Counted from the first letter of the stretch, positions 1 through 7,309 are shown. The stretch: DNA of 12,528 bases from Chloroflexota bacterium (GCA_021785115.1 JAJYGO010000307.1:1-12528), one strand, 5' to 3'. Numbers and translations: made by a program. Notes: generated from the letters alone by a model not told the origin.

Positions 1-1984
1 CGACCTGCTCGGTGAGCCGGGCGACGGCGGCCCGGAGCCGGTCCGAGACCTCGCGTGCGGCCGCGGCCCCGGCGCGCGGCAGGAGGACGGCGAACTCGTC
101 GCCGCCGTAGCGGTACACGCGGTCCTCGTCGCGCAGCGTCTCCCGCATCACGCCCGCGATCCGGGCCAGGAGGGCGTCGCCCGCCGGGTGGCCGTGGCTG
201 TCGTTGTAGGCCTTGAACGCATCGAGGTCCATCATCAGCAGGGCGAACGGCCTGCCGGCCGCGACCGCCTCGCCCAGCTCGCGCTGGAACGCGCCGTGGT
301 TGCGCAGCCCGGTCAGCGCATCGCGCTCGGCGCGGGTCACCATCTCGCCGTGCGTCTCGGCGTTGCGCAGCGCGATCGACGCCTGGGCCGCGAACAGCTG
401 GACCAGCTCGAACTCGTCGCCCGAGAAGTGGGCCTCAGGGCCGCCCATCCGTGACACGTTGAGCGTGCCCACCACCTCGCCGCCCACCATCAGCGGGCAC
501 ACGATCATCGACTCCGGCTCGTCGGGCGTGCCGGGGATCTGCGCGACCCGGGGATCGAGGTGGGCGTCGTTGGCGAGCACGGCCTCCGCGTGGTGGATCG
601 CCCAGCCGGTCAGGCCGTCGCCGATGTCGCTCTCGTGCTGGAGGATCAGCTCGGCGAACCGGTCCCGGGCGACCACGGCCCGCTGGCGCCGGGTGCTCCA
701 GTCGATCCGGTAGATGGTCAGCGCGTCGTAGGCGACGACCGCCTTGAGGGAGTCCGCGATCATCTCCAGCACGCCGCCCGGGTCGAGGGTCGAGAGCAGC
801 TTCTCGCTGACCTCGCGCAGCCGCCGCTGGCCGTCGAGCAGGTGGTGCAGCTCGGCCCGCTGGCGGCGGACCTCGGCGAACGCCTCCGCGTTGGCCATCG
901 CCTGCGCCGCGTAGCCCGCGAAGATCTCGAGCATCCGCTCGTCATCCTCGGTGTACTGGTCGTAGCCAGCCGTGGACACGACGATCACGCCCACCACGCG
1001 GTCCTCCCAGTCCATCGGGACCAGGAGCATGGACTCGACGCCCCGGTTGGCGCCCATCTGGACGGAGCGGGGATCCGAGGAGGCGTTGCCCAGCCGGAGC
1101 GTCGTGCCGTGGAGGGCGACCCAGCCGGTGAGGCCCGTGCCGATGGGGACCCGCAGCCTGTCCAGGCTGGGCCGGCCGATGCCGCTGACCTCGCCCTGGA
1201 AGGCGACGGGCTCGCACATCCCGCTGGCGGCATCCACCCGGTAGACCCGAATGGTGTCGTGGCGGATCAGGCGGTCCATCCCCTCGACGATCGCGGCGCT
1301 GATCCCCTCGACGTCCCGGATCCGGTTGAGGCGGCCGGACAGCTCCGCGATGGCGCTGAGGCGCGCGGCGCCGGTCTGGACGGAGAGCGAGAGGCGGGCG
1401 TTCGCGATCGCGGTCGCCGTCTGGCCCGCGAACGAGCCGCACAGGTCGAGCTCGGCGTCGGTCCAGGCGTACGGCGCGTGGTGGCCCAGGACCAGCAGGC
1501 CGACGAGCCGGTCGGCCGCGACGAGCGGCACGTACGCCACCGTGCGGACGCCCATGCGCCGGTAGATGTCGCCGAAGTGCGGGTCGCGCTCCGGCTCCTC
1601 GACGACCTTCGTGCCGTGCCGCGCCGGTGCGCCTACGCCGGGGAGATCGTCATGCCGGGCGACGAGCGCCACCGCGTCGATGAGTTCTCGCCCGATGCCC
1701 TCGTGGGCGGCGAGCCGCAGCGGGTGCTCGCCCTCGCCCGCGAGCCACAGGCCGGCGAGCTCCGCGCCGAACAGGGTCTGGGCGCCGGAGACCACGTCGC
1801 GCAGCACGGCGTCGAGGTCGAGGTCCGGGCTCAGGTGCCCCAGGACCCGCTGGAGGGCCAGCGCGCGGGCGGCGGGCGGCGCGTCCGGTGAGGGGCGGAC
1901 GGCGGGCGGCGCGTCGGGAGACCCGTCAACGGCGGGACGCCGGCGTCGGTTCGGTTGCGCGGTGTCGTCGAGCGCGAGCGCCAT
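1..1984 (-). CDS. Triple-GAF diguanylate cyclase (GGDEF), C-terminus cut by window edge
   Basis: Soluble signalling enzyme predicted to make cyclic di-GMP from two GTP. About 661 residues are visible from an ATG at 1984; the last ~30-40 residues of the GGDEF domain lie beyond the left edge. After a Pro/Ala-rich leader with a repeated SPDAPPA, three GAF domains lie at about residues 50-200, 214-365 and 391-545; each ends in a helix such as TATAIANARL or ASIALRNAE. The GGDEF domain opens with DALTGLRNHGAF (about 555) and has an intact GGDEF signature at 627-631. RDED, five residues before it, fits the RxxD product-inhibition site. So the cyclase looks active and feedback-inhibited (family knowledge). 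No membrane segment is seen, so the input is probably cytoplasmic: a small ligand, redox state or a partner. The start is uncertain: no good ribosome site precedes it and an in-frame ATG exists at 2095. Whether an EAL domain follows cannot be seen. Confidence 0.93.
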   Translation of the reverse strand, partial: MALALDDTAQPNRRRRPAVDGSPDAPPAVRPSPDAPPAARALALQRVLGHLSPDLDLDAVLRDVVSGAQTLFGAELAGLWLAGEGEHPLRLAAHEGIGRELIDAVALVARHDDLPGVGAPARHGTKVVEEPERDPHFGDIYRRMGVRTVAYVPLVAADRLVGLLVLGHHAPYAWTDAELDLCGSFAGQTATAIANARLSLSVQTGAARLSAIAELSGRLNRIRDVEGISAAIVEGMDRLIRHDTIRVYRVDAASGMCEPVAFQGEVSGIGRPSLDRLRVPIGTGLTGWVALHGTTLRLGNASSDPRSVQMGANRGVESMLLVPMDWEDRVVGVIVVSTAGYDQYTEDDERMLEIFAGYAAQAMANAEAFAEVRRQRAELHHLLDGQRRLREVSEKLLSTLDPGGVLEMIADSLKAVVAYDALTIYRIDWSTRRQRAVVARDRFAELILQHESDIGDGLTGWAIHHAEAVLANDAHLDPRVAQIPGTPDEPESMIVCPLMVGGEVVGTLNVSRMGGPEAHFSGDEFELVQLFAAQASIALRNAETHGEMVTRAERDALTGLRNHGAFQRELGEAVAAGRPFALLMMDLDAFKAYNDSHGHPAGDALLARIAGVMRETLRDEDRVYRYGGDEFAVLLPRAGAAAAREVSDRLRAAVARLTEQV

Positions 1985-2154
1985 GCCTGGACGATGGATC
2001 CCCGAGGCCACCCGACACGCTGGCTGCAGCCCGTGCGGGTGTTGCGGTGCACAGTACCGGTCCGCGCCCGCCCGTTTCGACGGTACGGAGGTCATCCCCC
2101 GAAGCGGGTGTGTCGTCGCCCCGGGTGCCGCAGGCGGCCGCCGGCATCCGCGGG

Positions 2155-2340
2155 CGGGCGGCGTCAGGAGGGAGCGGCGGGGCGCGAGCGTCAGGGACGA
2201 GCGCGTCAGGGCCGAACGCGTCAGGGCGGCGGCGCCAGGGCAGAGCGGCGGCAGGAGGGAGCGGCAGGGGCGTCAGGGGCGAACGCGTAGAGGCGGCGGC
2301 GCCAGGTCGGCGGCGGCAGGGCAGAGCGGCGGCACATCGC
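2155..2340. repeat. Degenerate GC-rich direct repeats
   Basis: This stretch lies in the gene-free interval between the divergent GGDEF and F420-reductase genes (1985-2421). It is built from shuffled short words: GCGTCAGGG, GAGCGGCGGCAGG and CGAACGCGT. The longest pair is a ~30-base imperfect repeat at about 2209-2239 and 2277-2306 (CGAACGCGT followed by GGCGGCGGCGCCAGG). A second word, GGCAGAGCGGCGGCA, occurs near 2239-2253 and 2320-2334. Some frames stay open through it, but their translations are low-complexity Arg/Gly/Ala, so I do not call a gene. I see no recognisable promoter for either flanking gene in the rest of the interval. Confidence 0.6.
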
Positions 2341-2421
2341 GCCGTCGATGCAGGGCGCGGTCCGGGGCGCGAGAATGGCCAGACGCGGCGCCGCCGGGCG
2401 CCGGGCCCTGCGGAGGCGGCC

Positions 2422-3027
2422 ATGCGAATCGCGATCCTCGGTGCCGGCAACGTCGGGGGCGGCCTCGGCAAGGCGTTCACGGCGGTCGGCCACGACGTCG
2501 TGTTCGGGGTGCGCGACCCCGACAGCACCAAGACCCAGCTGGCCCTCGCCGAGATCCCCGACGCGGTGGCCCTGCCGCCGGGCGAGGCCGTTGACGGCGC
2601 GGATGTGGTGGTCTTCGCCGTGCGCCCGGTGGCGATCAATGCCACGGTCGCCGAGTTGCCGTCTCTGGCCGGCCGGATCGTGATCGACGCGATGAACCGG
2701 TTCGACGCCGAGGCGGCCGCGCGCTCGACGACCCAGGACCTTGCCCAGCTGCTGCCCGGAGCGAAGCTGGCCAAGGCGTTCAACACGACCGGCTTCGAGA
2801 ACTACCCGACCGCGGCTGCCCGGACCGTGCCGGCCGTCATGTTCGTCGCGGGCGATGACCCCGACGCCAAGCGGGTCGCCATGGCGCTGGCCTCGGAGAT
2901 CGGGTTCCGGCCCGAGGACGCCGGCGGCCTGCCCAACGCCAAGGTGCTCGAGGAGATGGTCAAGGTCTGGCTGGCGCTCGCCCAGGTCCACGGCCGGACG
3001 GTGGCGTTCGCGATCTCCGAGGGGTAG
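2422..3027 (+). CDS. F420-dependent NADP reductase-like Rossmann oxidoreductase
   Basis: A 201-residue protein of the NADP oxidoreductase, coenzyme F420-dependent family (COG2085-like). Family members move hydride between reduced F420 and NADP+; others in the fold act with other acceptors. The N-terminus is a clear dinucleotide-binding start, MRIAILGAGNVGGGLG, with the GxGxxG at residues 7-12. VFGVRDP after the second strand places Arg31 where the family contacts the 2'-phosphate of NADP. ADVVVFAVRP and IVIDAMNRF follow, then KAFNTTGFENYP, the region lining the substrate cleft in relatives. Length is close to the usual 200-230. The ATG at 2422 is chosen because the Rossmann strand begins there and GGAGG lies five bases upstream (2412-2416). 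The gene appears single. It implies, but does not prove, that the host makes F420. Confidence 0.88.
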   Translation: MRIAILGAGNVGGGLGKAFTAVGHDVVFGVRDPDSTKTQLALAEIPDAVALPPGEAVDGADVVVFAVRPVAINATVAELPSLAGRIVIDAMNRFDAEAAARSTTQDLAQLLPGAKLAKAFNTTGFENYPTAAARTVPAVMFVAGDDPDAKRVAMALASEIGFRPEDAGGLPNAKVLEEMVKVWLALAQVHGRTVAFAISEG

Positions 3028-3046
3028 CGGGCCGGGGGTCCGCGGG

Positions 3047-3087
3047 GGTCCGCCGCTGGGCCGCGGTGGTCCGCCGCTCGGCCGCGG
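3047..3087. repeat. 21-base doublet downstream of the F420 reductase gene
   Basis: Two adjacent copies of a 21-base unit beginning GGTCCGCCGCT and continuing GGCCGCGG occupy 3047-3067 and 3068-3087; they differ at one position in the middle. Further GGGGTCCGCGG-like words precede them from about 3035. The unit contains the self-complementary CCGCGG, so the stretch could fold and may help end transcription of the reductase gene; there is no T-run, so this is weak. A further small hairpin (GGGCC 3107-3111 with GGCCC 3119-3123) follows. Confidence 0.5.
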
Positions 3088-3161
3088 GGTCTTCGCTCCT
3101 CGAGACGGGCCACCCGGCGGCCCGATGGACGCTCTCCCCGTCAGCCCGCAAGGGCGTCTAT

Positions 3162-3412
3162 ACAAGTGCCCGCGCGGGAACAGCACACGCGCAACACGCG
3201 CACGCCCGGGTGCCCGCACAAGTGCCCGCGCGGATGTCCGCACAACCGTGGGTTGTGTCCGGCGTCGGCGCCGGGCTCTGGGCGCCCCCGCACAACTCCC
3301 ACTTGTGCGGCACGCCCCAGTCGCCCGGCTTGCCGTGTGCCGCACAACTGTGGGTGGTGTGGCGGGCGTCGGACCGGCCGTCCTGCGCGCAACTACAACT
3401 GCTGGTTGTGCG
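3162..3412. repeat. Cluster of CCGCACAA / TTGTGCGG palindromes with a 16-base direct repeat
   Basis: An exact 16-base repeat, ACAAGTGCCCGCGCGG, occurs at 3162-3177 and 3218-3233. It is followed by several small palindromes sharing the CACAA/TTGTG core. CACAACC (3241-3247) pairs with GGTTGTG (3251-3257) around a 3-base loop. CCGCACAA (3288-3295) pairs perfectly with TTGTGCGG (3303-3310) around a 7-base loop. An imperfect version starts with GCCGCACAAC at 3339, and another runs from about 3388 to 3412 (GCGCAAC...GGTTGTGCGG). The core is AT-richer than its surroundings. No convincing protein is encoded. The elements could be operators, RNA hairpins or an extragenic palindrome family. Confidence 0.65.
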
Positions 3413-3511
3413 GAGGTGCGCCCGGCGAACGGCGGAGGTGCGCCCGGCGAACGGCGGAGGTGTGCCCGGCGAACGGCGGAGGTGCGCCCGGCGAACGGCG
3501 GAGGTGCGCCT
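3412..3511. repeat. 22-base tandem repeat, four full copies and a partial fifth
   Basis: The unit starts GGAGGTGCGC and ends GCGAACGGC, 22 bases long. Copies begin at 3412, 3434, 3456 and 3478; a partial fifth copy begins at 3500 and breaks off after about 11 matching bases. Copies 1, 2 and 4 are identical; copy 3 has one C-to-T change. Because 22 is not a multiple of three, the array shifts frame every unit and is very unlikely to be coding. There are no spacers, so it is not a CRISPR array. Each unit carries GGAGGTG, which resembles a ribosome-binding site. The near identity of the copies points to recent slippage expansion. The array follows the CACAA palindrome cluster directly. Confidence 0.9.
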
Positions 3512-3664
3512 GGGGATCAGTGGAACCAACCGGAGGACCGACCCGCTCGTCGGGAGCATCGACCACGTCGATCCAGCGCCGGCCGGCACCATCCCGTGCG
3601 ACGGGCGGGGGCGTGCGATGGACGGGGCCGCCCGATGGCCGCCCTGTGGGCTGGGGCTGGGGAC

Positions 3665-3670
3665 TATGAT
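3665..3670 (+). promoter_or_regulatory. Possible -10 element TATGAT
   Basis: TATGAT stands out in otherwise GC-rich sequence 43 bases before the GTG at 3713, in a position suited to promote that gene. No good -35 hexamer is seen 16-18 bases upstream, so the assignment is tentative. Confidence 0.3.
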
Positions 3671-3712
3671 CCGCACCAAGCGCGGAGCGCCGCCGCTGCC
3701 ACAAGGGACCCC

Positions 3713-4366
3713 GTGGCCCGATCGTCGTCGCGCACCCCGGCCGCCCTCGTCGTGGTTGCCGCGCTCGCCGCGCTGTACGTGCTCGGCTCCTCCGACTCGG
3801 GCTCGTCGGGCTCGTCGGGCTCGCTACCGAGCACGCTGGCGACACTCTCAAGCGAGGCGCCCGGTGACCTGACCGGTGCGTCGGCACCCCCGGGCGTCCC
3901 GACCGCGACCACGGCGACGGCAGCCCCCTCGGGCACCCGCGCTCGCGCGACGACGAAGCCCCAGGCCGCAGCCGCCTGCAAGCCGACCGACCAGGACCGG
4001 TACGTCTACCACCCATGGCGGCTGCAGGTGGTCCGCGCCTGCATTCGCGTCTCGGGCACGGTCGACGCGATCCGCCGAGAGGCCGACGGCGACCTGCACA
4101 TCCTGCTGCGGCTCGACGCGCCGTACCGAAGCCTCCTCCGGCCGGCGAACCAGGGCGAGGAACTGGGCGACCTCGTAATCGAGCCGGTGTGCGTGGGGAA
4201 GGTGAGCCAGTCCGACGCGATCCCGATCTGCCGATCCGACCCCGACCCGCTGCCGAACCGCTTCCCCGCCGTGGGCGAGCACGTTTGGATGGAGGGCCGC
4301 TACGTGCTCGACACCGACCACGGCGACTGGGCTGAGTTGCACCCGCTGTACCGCTGGGGCAGTTGA
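3713..4366 (+). CDS. Membrane-anchored/secreted protein with OB-like C-terminal domain
   Basis: A 217-residue protein of unknown role. Residues 9-25 (PAALVVVAALAALYVLG) form one membrane segment or uncleaved signal; residues 26-90 are a Ser/Thr/Pro/Ala-rich linker. The folded part, about 92-217, contains CIRVSGTVDAI, DGDLHILLRLD, VIEPVCVGKV and a terminal block GEHVWMEGRYVLD followed by DHGDWAELHP. I recognise this last pattern (G-x-Y-V-x-D-x-x-HG-W-x-E-x-HP) from extracytoplasmic proteins of high-GC bacteria that look like small OB-fold barrels; the fold is inference. Cysteines 89, 110, 160 and 173 could form two disulphides, which fits export. There is no lipobox. The start is GTG at 3713, with AAGGGA four bases upstream and the hydrophobic segment just after it; longer upstream readings run through the repeat array and are not credible. 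Confidence 0.75.
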   Translation: MARSSSRTPAALVVVAALAALYVLGSSDSGSSGSSGSLPSTLATLSSEAPGDLTGASAPPGVPTATTATAAPSGTRARATTKPQAAAACKPTDQDRYVYHPWRLQVVRACIRVSGTVDAIRREADGDLHILLRLDAPYRSLLRPANQGEELGDLVIEPVCVGKVSQSDAIPICRSDPDPLPNRFPAVGEHVWMEGRYVLDTDHGDWAELHPLYRWGS

Positions 4367-4371
4367 GCCGC

Positions 4372-4388
4372 GGGCCAGCGGGTGGCCC
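4372..4388. terminator. Hairpin after the OB-like protein gene
   Basis: GGGCCA (4372-4377) pairs with TGGCCC (4383-4388) around a five-base loop, five bases after the stop codon. It lacks a T-run, so it is a possible intrinsic-like terminator or a processing hairpin only. A sister palindrome, GGCCAC/GTGGCC with a three-base loop, lies at 4505-4519 in the same 218-base gene-free interval. I see no other feature between 4367 and 4584. Confidence 0.4.
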
Positions 4389-4584
4389 TACCGTTCCGCG
4401 CAGGGAGGTCTCGGGCGCGCTGTGGGCCAAACGCTGCCTCCTTGTGATCGCCGCGAGTCGCTCGGACCGCGGGATGGCCCGTCTGCGCCGCGACGGAACC
4501 ACTTGGCCACCGGGTGGCCCGGGCGGCAGCGCGCGGCGAATGGGGCCCCGACTCCCAGCGAGGCGTGTGGCACCATCGAGGGTC

Positions 4585-5919
4585 ATGGCCTCCCCTCTTC
4601 GCTACGGGTCGCCGGGCCGGACGGCGCTGCCGGCGCGGCTCGGCTCCGCCGCCCGGGCTCCCCGAGGCCGTCGCCTCCTGTGGGTCGGGGCGGCCGCGAT
4701 GCTCGTCGTCGGCCTCGGGCTGCTCGTCGGCCTGGTCGAGGAGTTGGCCGCACCGATGGGGCCAGGCTCGCACCACGACTTCCTCGCGTTCTGGGCGGCT
4801 GGACGGCTGGTTCTCGATGGCCGCCCCGGCGCGCTCTACGAGCCGGCCGCCCTGACGGCGATCCAGCGCACGGTGATCCCGAGCCCGATCGGCGCGAACG
4901 GGTACATGCCGTTCATCAACCCGCCCTTCGCGGCCGTCGCCTTCGCCCCGCTGGCAGCGCTCCCGGTGGAGGTGGCGCGGGCGGTCTGGGCGGGCATCAG
5001 CCTCGCGCTGCTCCTCGGCGCCGGGGCGTGGCTGGCGCGACCGCTGCCGCTGCCGCAGCGGATCGCGGCCGCGTTCCTGGTCGCGCTCAGCGAGCCCGCG
5101 ATCGTGTCGCTGGCGGAGGGCCAGTGGTCGGCCGTGCTGCTGGTCGGGGGCGGAGCGGCGCTCTTGGCCGCGCGCCGCGGCTCATGGCGGCTGGCCGGCC
5201 TCGCGCTCGCCAGCTGGTGGCTCAAGCCGCAGCTCCTCGTCCTGCCGATCGTCGCGCTCGCGCTCGGCCGTCGCTGGACGCCCATCGCCTGGGCCGTCCT
5301 CGGCGGCCTCGTCCTCGCGGTCGGCGGCCTGCCCTTCGCCGGGATCGACACGTACGCCAGCTACGCCGCGTACCTGCTGCAGGTCGGCGTCAGCCACTTC
5401 GAGGGCGCCGGAGCCCTCGCCCCGTCGGCCTGGCAGGGTTCGCTGGCCTCGACCGAGGGGCTCAACGGCCTGCTGGTCGGCGCCTTCGGCCAGGGCCAGG
5501 TCGGCGCGGTCGACGCGCTCTGGGCTGTGCTGTCAGTCGCGCTCGTCGGCCTGTGGCTCGCCGCGGCCGCCGCCCAGCGGCCGGGCTTCGACTCGCCGGG
5601 GAGTCGCCGGGTCCTCGCCGCGGGCGTCGGGGTCGTCCTGCTGACGAACCCCAACCTGTTCACCCAGGACTGCACGCTCGTCTTCCTCGTGGTGCCGATC
5701 CTCGCCTCCGAGGAGTCGGACCCATCCGAGCGGTGGGCCGCCATCGCGGGCGTCGCGGGCCTGGCCGCCCTCGTCGTGGTCGACCAGGCCACCGGGCTCC
5801 ACGTCTTCACGATCGCGCTGCTCGTGCTCACGGCGGCCGCGTGTCTCGGCGCCGTGGCGGCCGCTCCGGGCGGCGGGCGGCTCGCCGGGCTCCGCGCCCG
5901 CCGTGTCGGCGGCAGCTAG
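4585..5919 (+). CDS. GT87 family integral membrane glycosyltransferase (DUF2029)
   Basis: A 444-residue polytopic membrane protein. GT87 enzymes, such as mycobacterial PimE, take mannose or another sugar from a polyprenyl-phosphate donor and add it to lipid or glycan acceptors on the outer face of the membrane. Visible hallmarks are a first membrane helix at about 31-52, then SHHDFLAFWAAGRLVLDG with Asp65 in the place of the catalytic acid, ALYEP, NPPFAAVAFAPLAALP from residue 112, EGQWSAVLLV at 178, WWLKPQLLVLP, and TNPNLFTQD ending at Asp362. Roughly ten helices fit the usual topology, and the length is normal. The ATG at 4585 is preferred because a short basic N-terminus leads into the first helix; GAGGG is present but only two bases away. 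In-frame upstream ATGs at 4540 and earlier lead into non-coding-like sequence. The acceptor cannot be inferred; no other envelope-glycan gene adjoins it. Confidence 0.88.
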   Translation: MASPLRYGSPGRTALPARLGSAARAPRGRRLLWVGAAAMLVVGLGLLVGLVEELAAPMGPGSHHDFLAFWAAGRLVLDGRPGALYEPAALTAIQRTVIPSPIGANGYMPFINPPFAAVAFAPLAALPVEVARAVWAGISLALLLGAGAWLARPLPLPQRIAAAFLVALSEPAIVSLAEGQWSAVLLVGGGAALLAARRGSWRLAGLALASWWLKPQLLVLPIVALALGRRWTPIAWAVLGGLVLAVGGLPFAGIDTYASYAAYLLQVGVSHFEGAGALAPSAWQGSLASTEGLNGLLVGAFGQGQVGAVDALWAVLSVALVGLWLAAAAAQRPGFDSPGSRRVLAAGVGVVLLTNPNLFTQDCTLVFLVVPILASEESDPSERWAAIAGVAGLAALVVVDQATGLHVFTIALLVLTAAACLGAVAAAPGGGRLAGLRARRVGGS

Positions 5920-5941
5920 GAGTCCACGATGCCCCGCCCGC

Positions 5942-7309
5942 TCAGCACATCGAGCGGAACTCGACGTGGCCGGGGTGGCTGGCGCCGCCGACCCAGTCCT
6001 GGCCCTCGCCCCAGACGAGCATCGGGGCGCCGCACCGGTTGATGCCCATGCCCATGTAGTCGCCGTACGGGAACAGGAACCCGTTGGGCTGCTCCTGCGC
6101 CTGGCTCGGGTCGTAGCCGGAGACCTTGACCGAGGGGCCGGTCCAGGAGACGCCGCCGTCGGAGGACGAGCGCAGCCACACGTTCCAGCCGTTCATGTGG
6201 TCGATCGGGCTGCCGGCGCGGTCGTCCATCCACGCCACGGACACCTGGCCGGCCGACCCGCCGATCACGGTCGGGAAGAGCGCATAGCAGGTGGAGTCGG
6301 CGCAGCCGGAGGCATCCTTGTCGTCCACGCGCCCCAGCGCCGTCCAGGTGGCGCCGCCGTCGGCCGAGCTGAACAGGTTCACGATCGGCGGGCTCTTCCG
6401 GGTGGTCGAGGACTGGCCCTGGCCCGCCGCGAGGTAGAGGGTGCCGGCGGCGTCGATGCCGATGGCGTCCTGCGGGCTCCAGTACGCGAAGCCGCACGAG
6501 CTGAACGGGCAGTCGGGGCCCTGCACGGCCGTGCCGACGACCACGAAGCTGGTGGCGAGGGTCCCCGGCGCCGTCCTCGAGACGCGGTAGTCCACCGCGG
6601 GACTGCCGGAGCAGGAGCTGGACTGGCAGTCGGCCCACGCGAACACGACGTTGCCGTGGGCGTCCACGACGCCGCCCTCGGCGAAGGCGACCACGTCGGC
6701 CTTGAGCACCGTGGACTGCGTCCAGGTGCTGCCGCCGTCGGTGGACAGCGCGATGAAGTGGTTGGCCGCCTGCGAGTAGGCGACGTACAGCCCGCTGGGC
6801 GCGGCGACCAGCTTCTCGTGGTCGCAGTTCTTGCAGTCCTTCGCGTTGGTCTTGGCCGCCGTGGAGAAGGTGGCCCCGCCGTCGCTGGACTTGGCGACGA
6901 CGACGTCGGTGTGGCCGCCGTTCAGCCCGTAGCCCAGGAACGCGAGGTACACGTTGCCGGACGCGTCGATGGCCAGGCTTGGGTCGGCCTGGCGGGGGTA
7001 GGTCACGCCGTCGAGCGGGCCGGTCCACGCGGCGTGGGGCGCGGTCCAGTGGGCGCCGCCGTCAGTCGAGGTCTGGATGTAGATCGCCTGGGGGCTTGCC
7101 GACGCGGGATCGCACGTGGGATCGCCCTGGTAGTGGGTGATGGCGGCCACGATGAGCCGGCCGCTCTGGGCGAGGGTGGGCTCCCAGTCGTCACCCCCGC
7201 AGTAGCCCAGGCGGAGCGGCGACGGGGACGTCTGGGCGGCGAGGACGCCCGCAGGCAGCATCGCCCCGAGCAGGAACGCCACCGCCAGCACGACCCGGAT
7301 CCTGGACAT
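5942..7309 (-). CDS. Secreted Asp-box (BNR) beta-propeller protein, sialidase-like fold
   Basis: A 455-residue exported protein. MSRIRVVLAVAFLLGAMLPAG is a signal peptide with likely cleavage at VLA-AQ (about residue 24-25). Five Asp-box motifs (S-x-D-x-G-x-x-W/F) lie at residues 81-88, 141-148, 189-196, 315-322 and 382-389, marking a six- or seven-bladed propeller of the sialidase/BNR type. VSVAWMDDR at 357-364 is common in such proteins. The F/Y-RIP motif of true exo-sialidases is not seen, so sialidase activity is not supported; it may bind glycans or act as another hydrolase. Twelve cysteines, including C-x4-C pairs at 228/233, 267/272 and 336/341 and C159-x2-C162, suggest disulphide-stapled loops. 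The ATG at 7309 is supported by GGAGGG four bases upstream and by the signal peptide. It converges on the GT87 gene with only 22 bases between stops. Confidence 0.88.
   Translation of the reverse strand: MSRIRVVLAVAFLLGAMLPAGVLAAQTSPSPLRLGYCGGDDWEPTLAQSGRLIVAAITHYQGDPTCDPASASPQAIYIQTSTDGGAHWTAPHAAWTGPLDGVTYPRQADPSLAIDASGNVYLAFLGYGLNGGHTDVVVAKSSDGGATFSTAAKTNAKDCKNCDHEKLVAAPSGLYVAYSQAANHFIALSTDGGSTWTQSTVLKADVVAFAEGGVVDAHGNVVFAWADCQSSSCSGSPAVDYRVSRTAPGTLATSFVVVGTAVQGPDCPFSSCGFAYWSPQDAIGIDAAGTLYLAAGQGQSSTTRKSPPIVNLFSSADGGATWTALGRVDDKDASGCADSTCYALFPTVIGGSAGQVSVAWMDDRAGSPIDHMNGWNVWLRSSSDGGVSWTGPSVKVSGYDPSQAQEQPNGFLFPYGDYMGMGINRCGAPMLVWGEGQDWVGGASHPGHVEFRSMC

Noticed and set aside
560..1891. Long plus-strand open frame opposite the GGDEF gene
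   Set aside because: Its translation is Arg/Gly/Asp/Val-rich without any domain, while the opposite strand gives three GAF domains and an intact GGDEF motif. It is an antisense shadow caused by high GC.
1888..2421. N-terminal extension of the F420 reductase frame
   Set aside because: The frame is open but the residues are low-complexity and repeat-derived; a Rossmann start and GGAGG fix the start at 2422.
3412..3511. CRISPR array
   Set aside because: Units follow each other directly with no spacers, and no cas-like gene is present.
4363..4584. Upstream extension of the GT87 frame
   Set aside because: In-frame ATGs exist at 4540 and earlier, but the added residues are not membrane- or domain-like and the region holds two hairpins.
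3393..4586. Minus-strand open frame opposite the OB-like protein
   Set aside because: It runs through the 22-base repeat array and has Arg/Pro-rich noise, whereas the plus strand gives a membrane anchor and a cysteine-bearing domain.
5942..7309. Naming the propeller protein an exo-alpha-sialidase
   Set aside because: Asp boxes define the fold only; the RIP motif and a catalytic set could not be identified.
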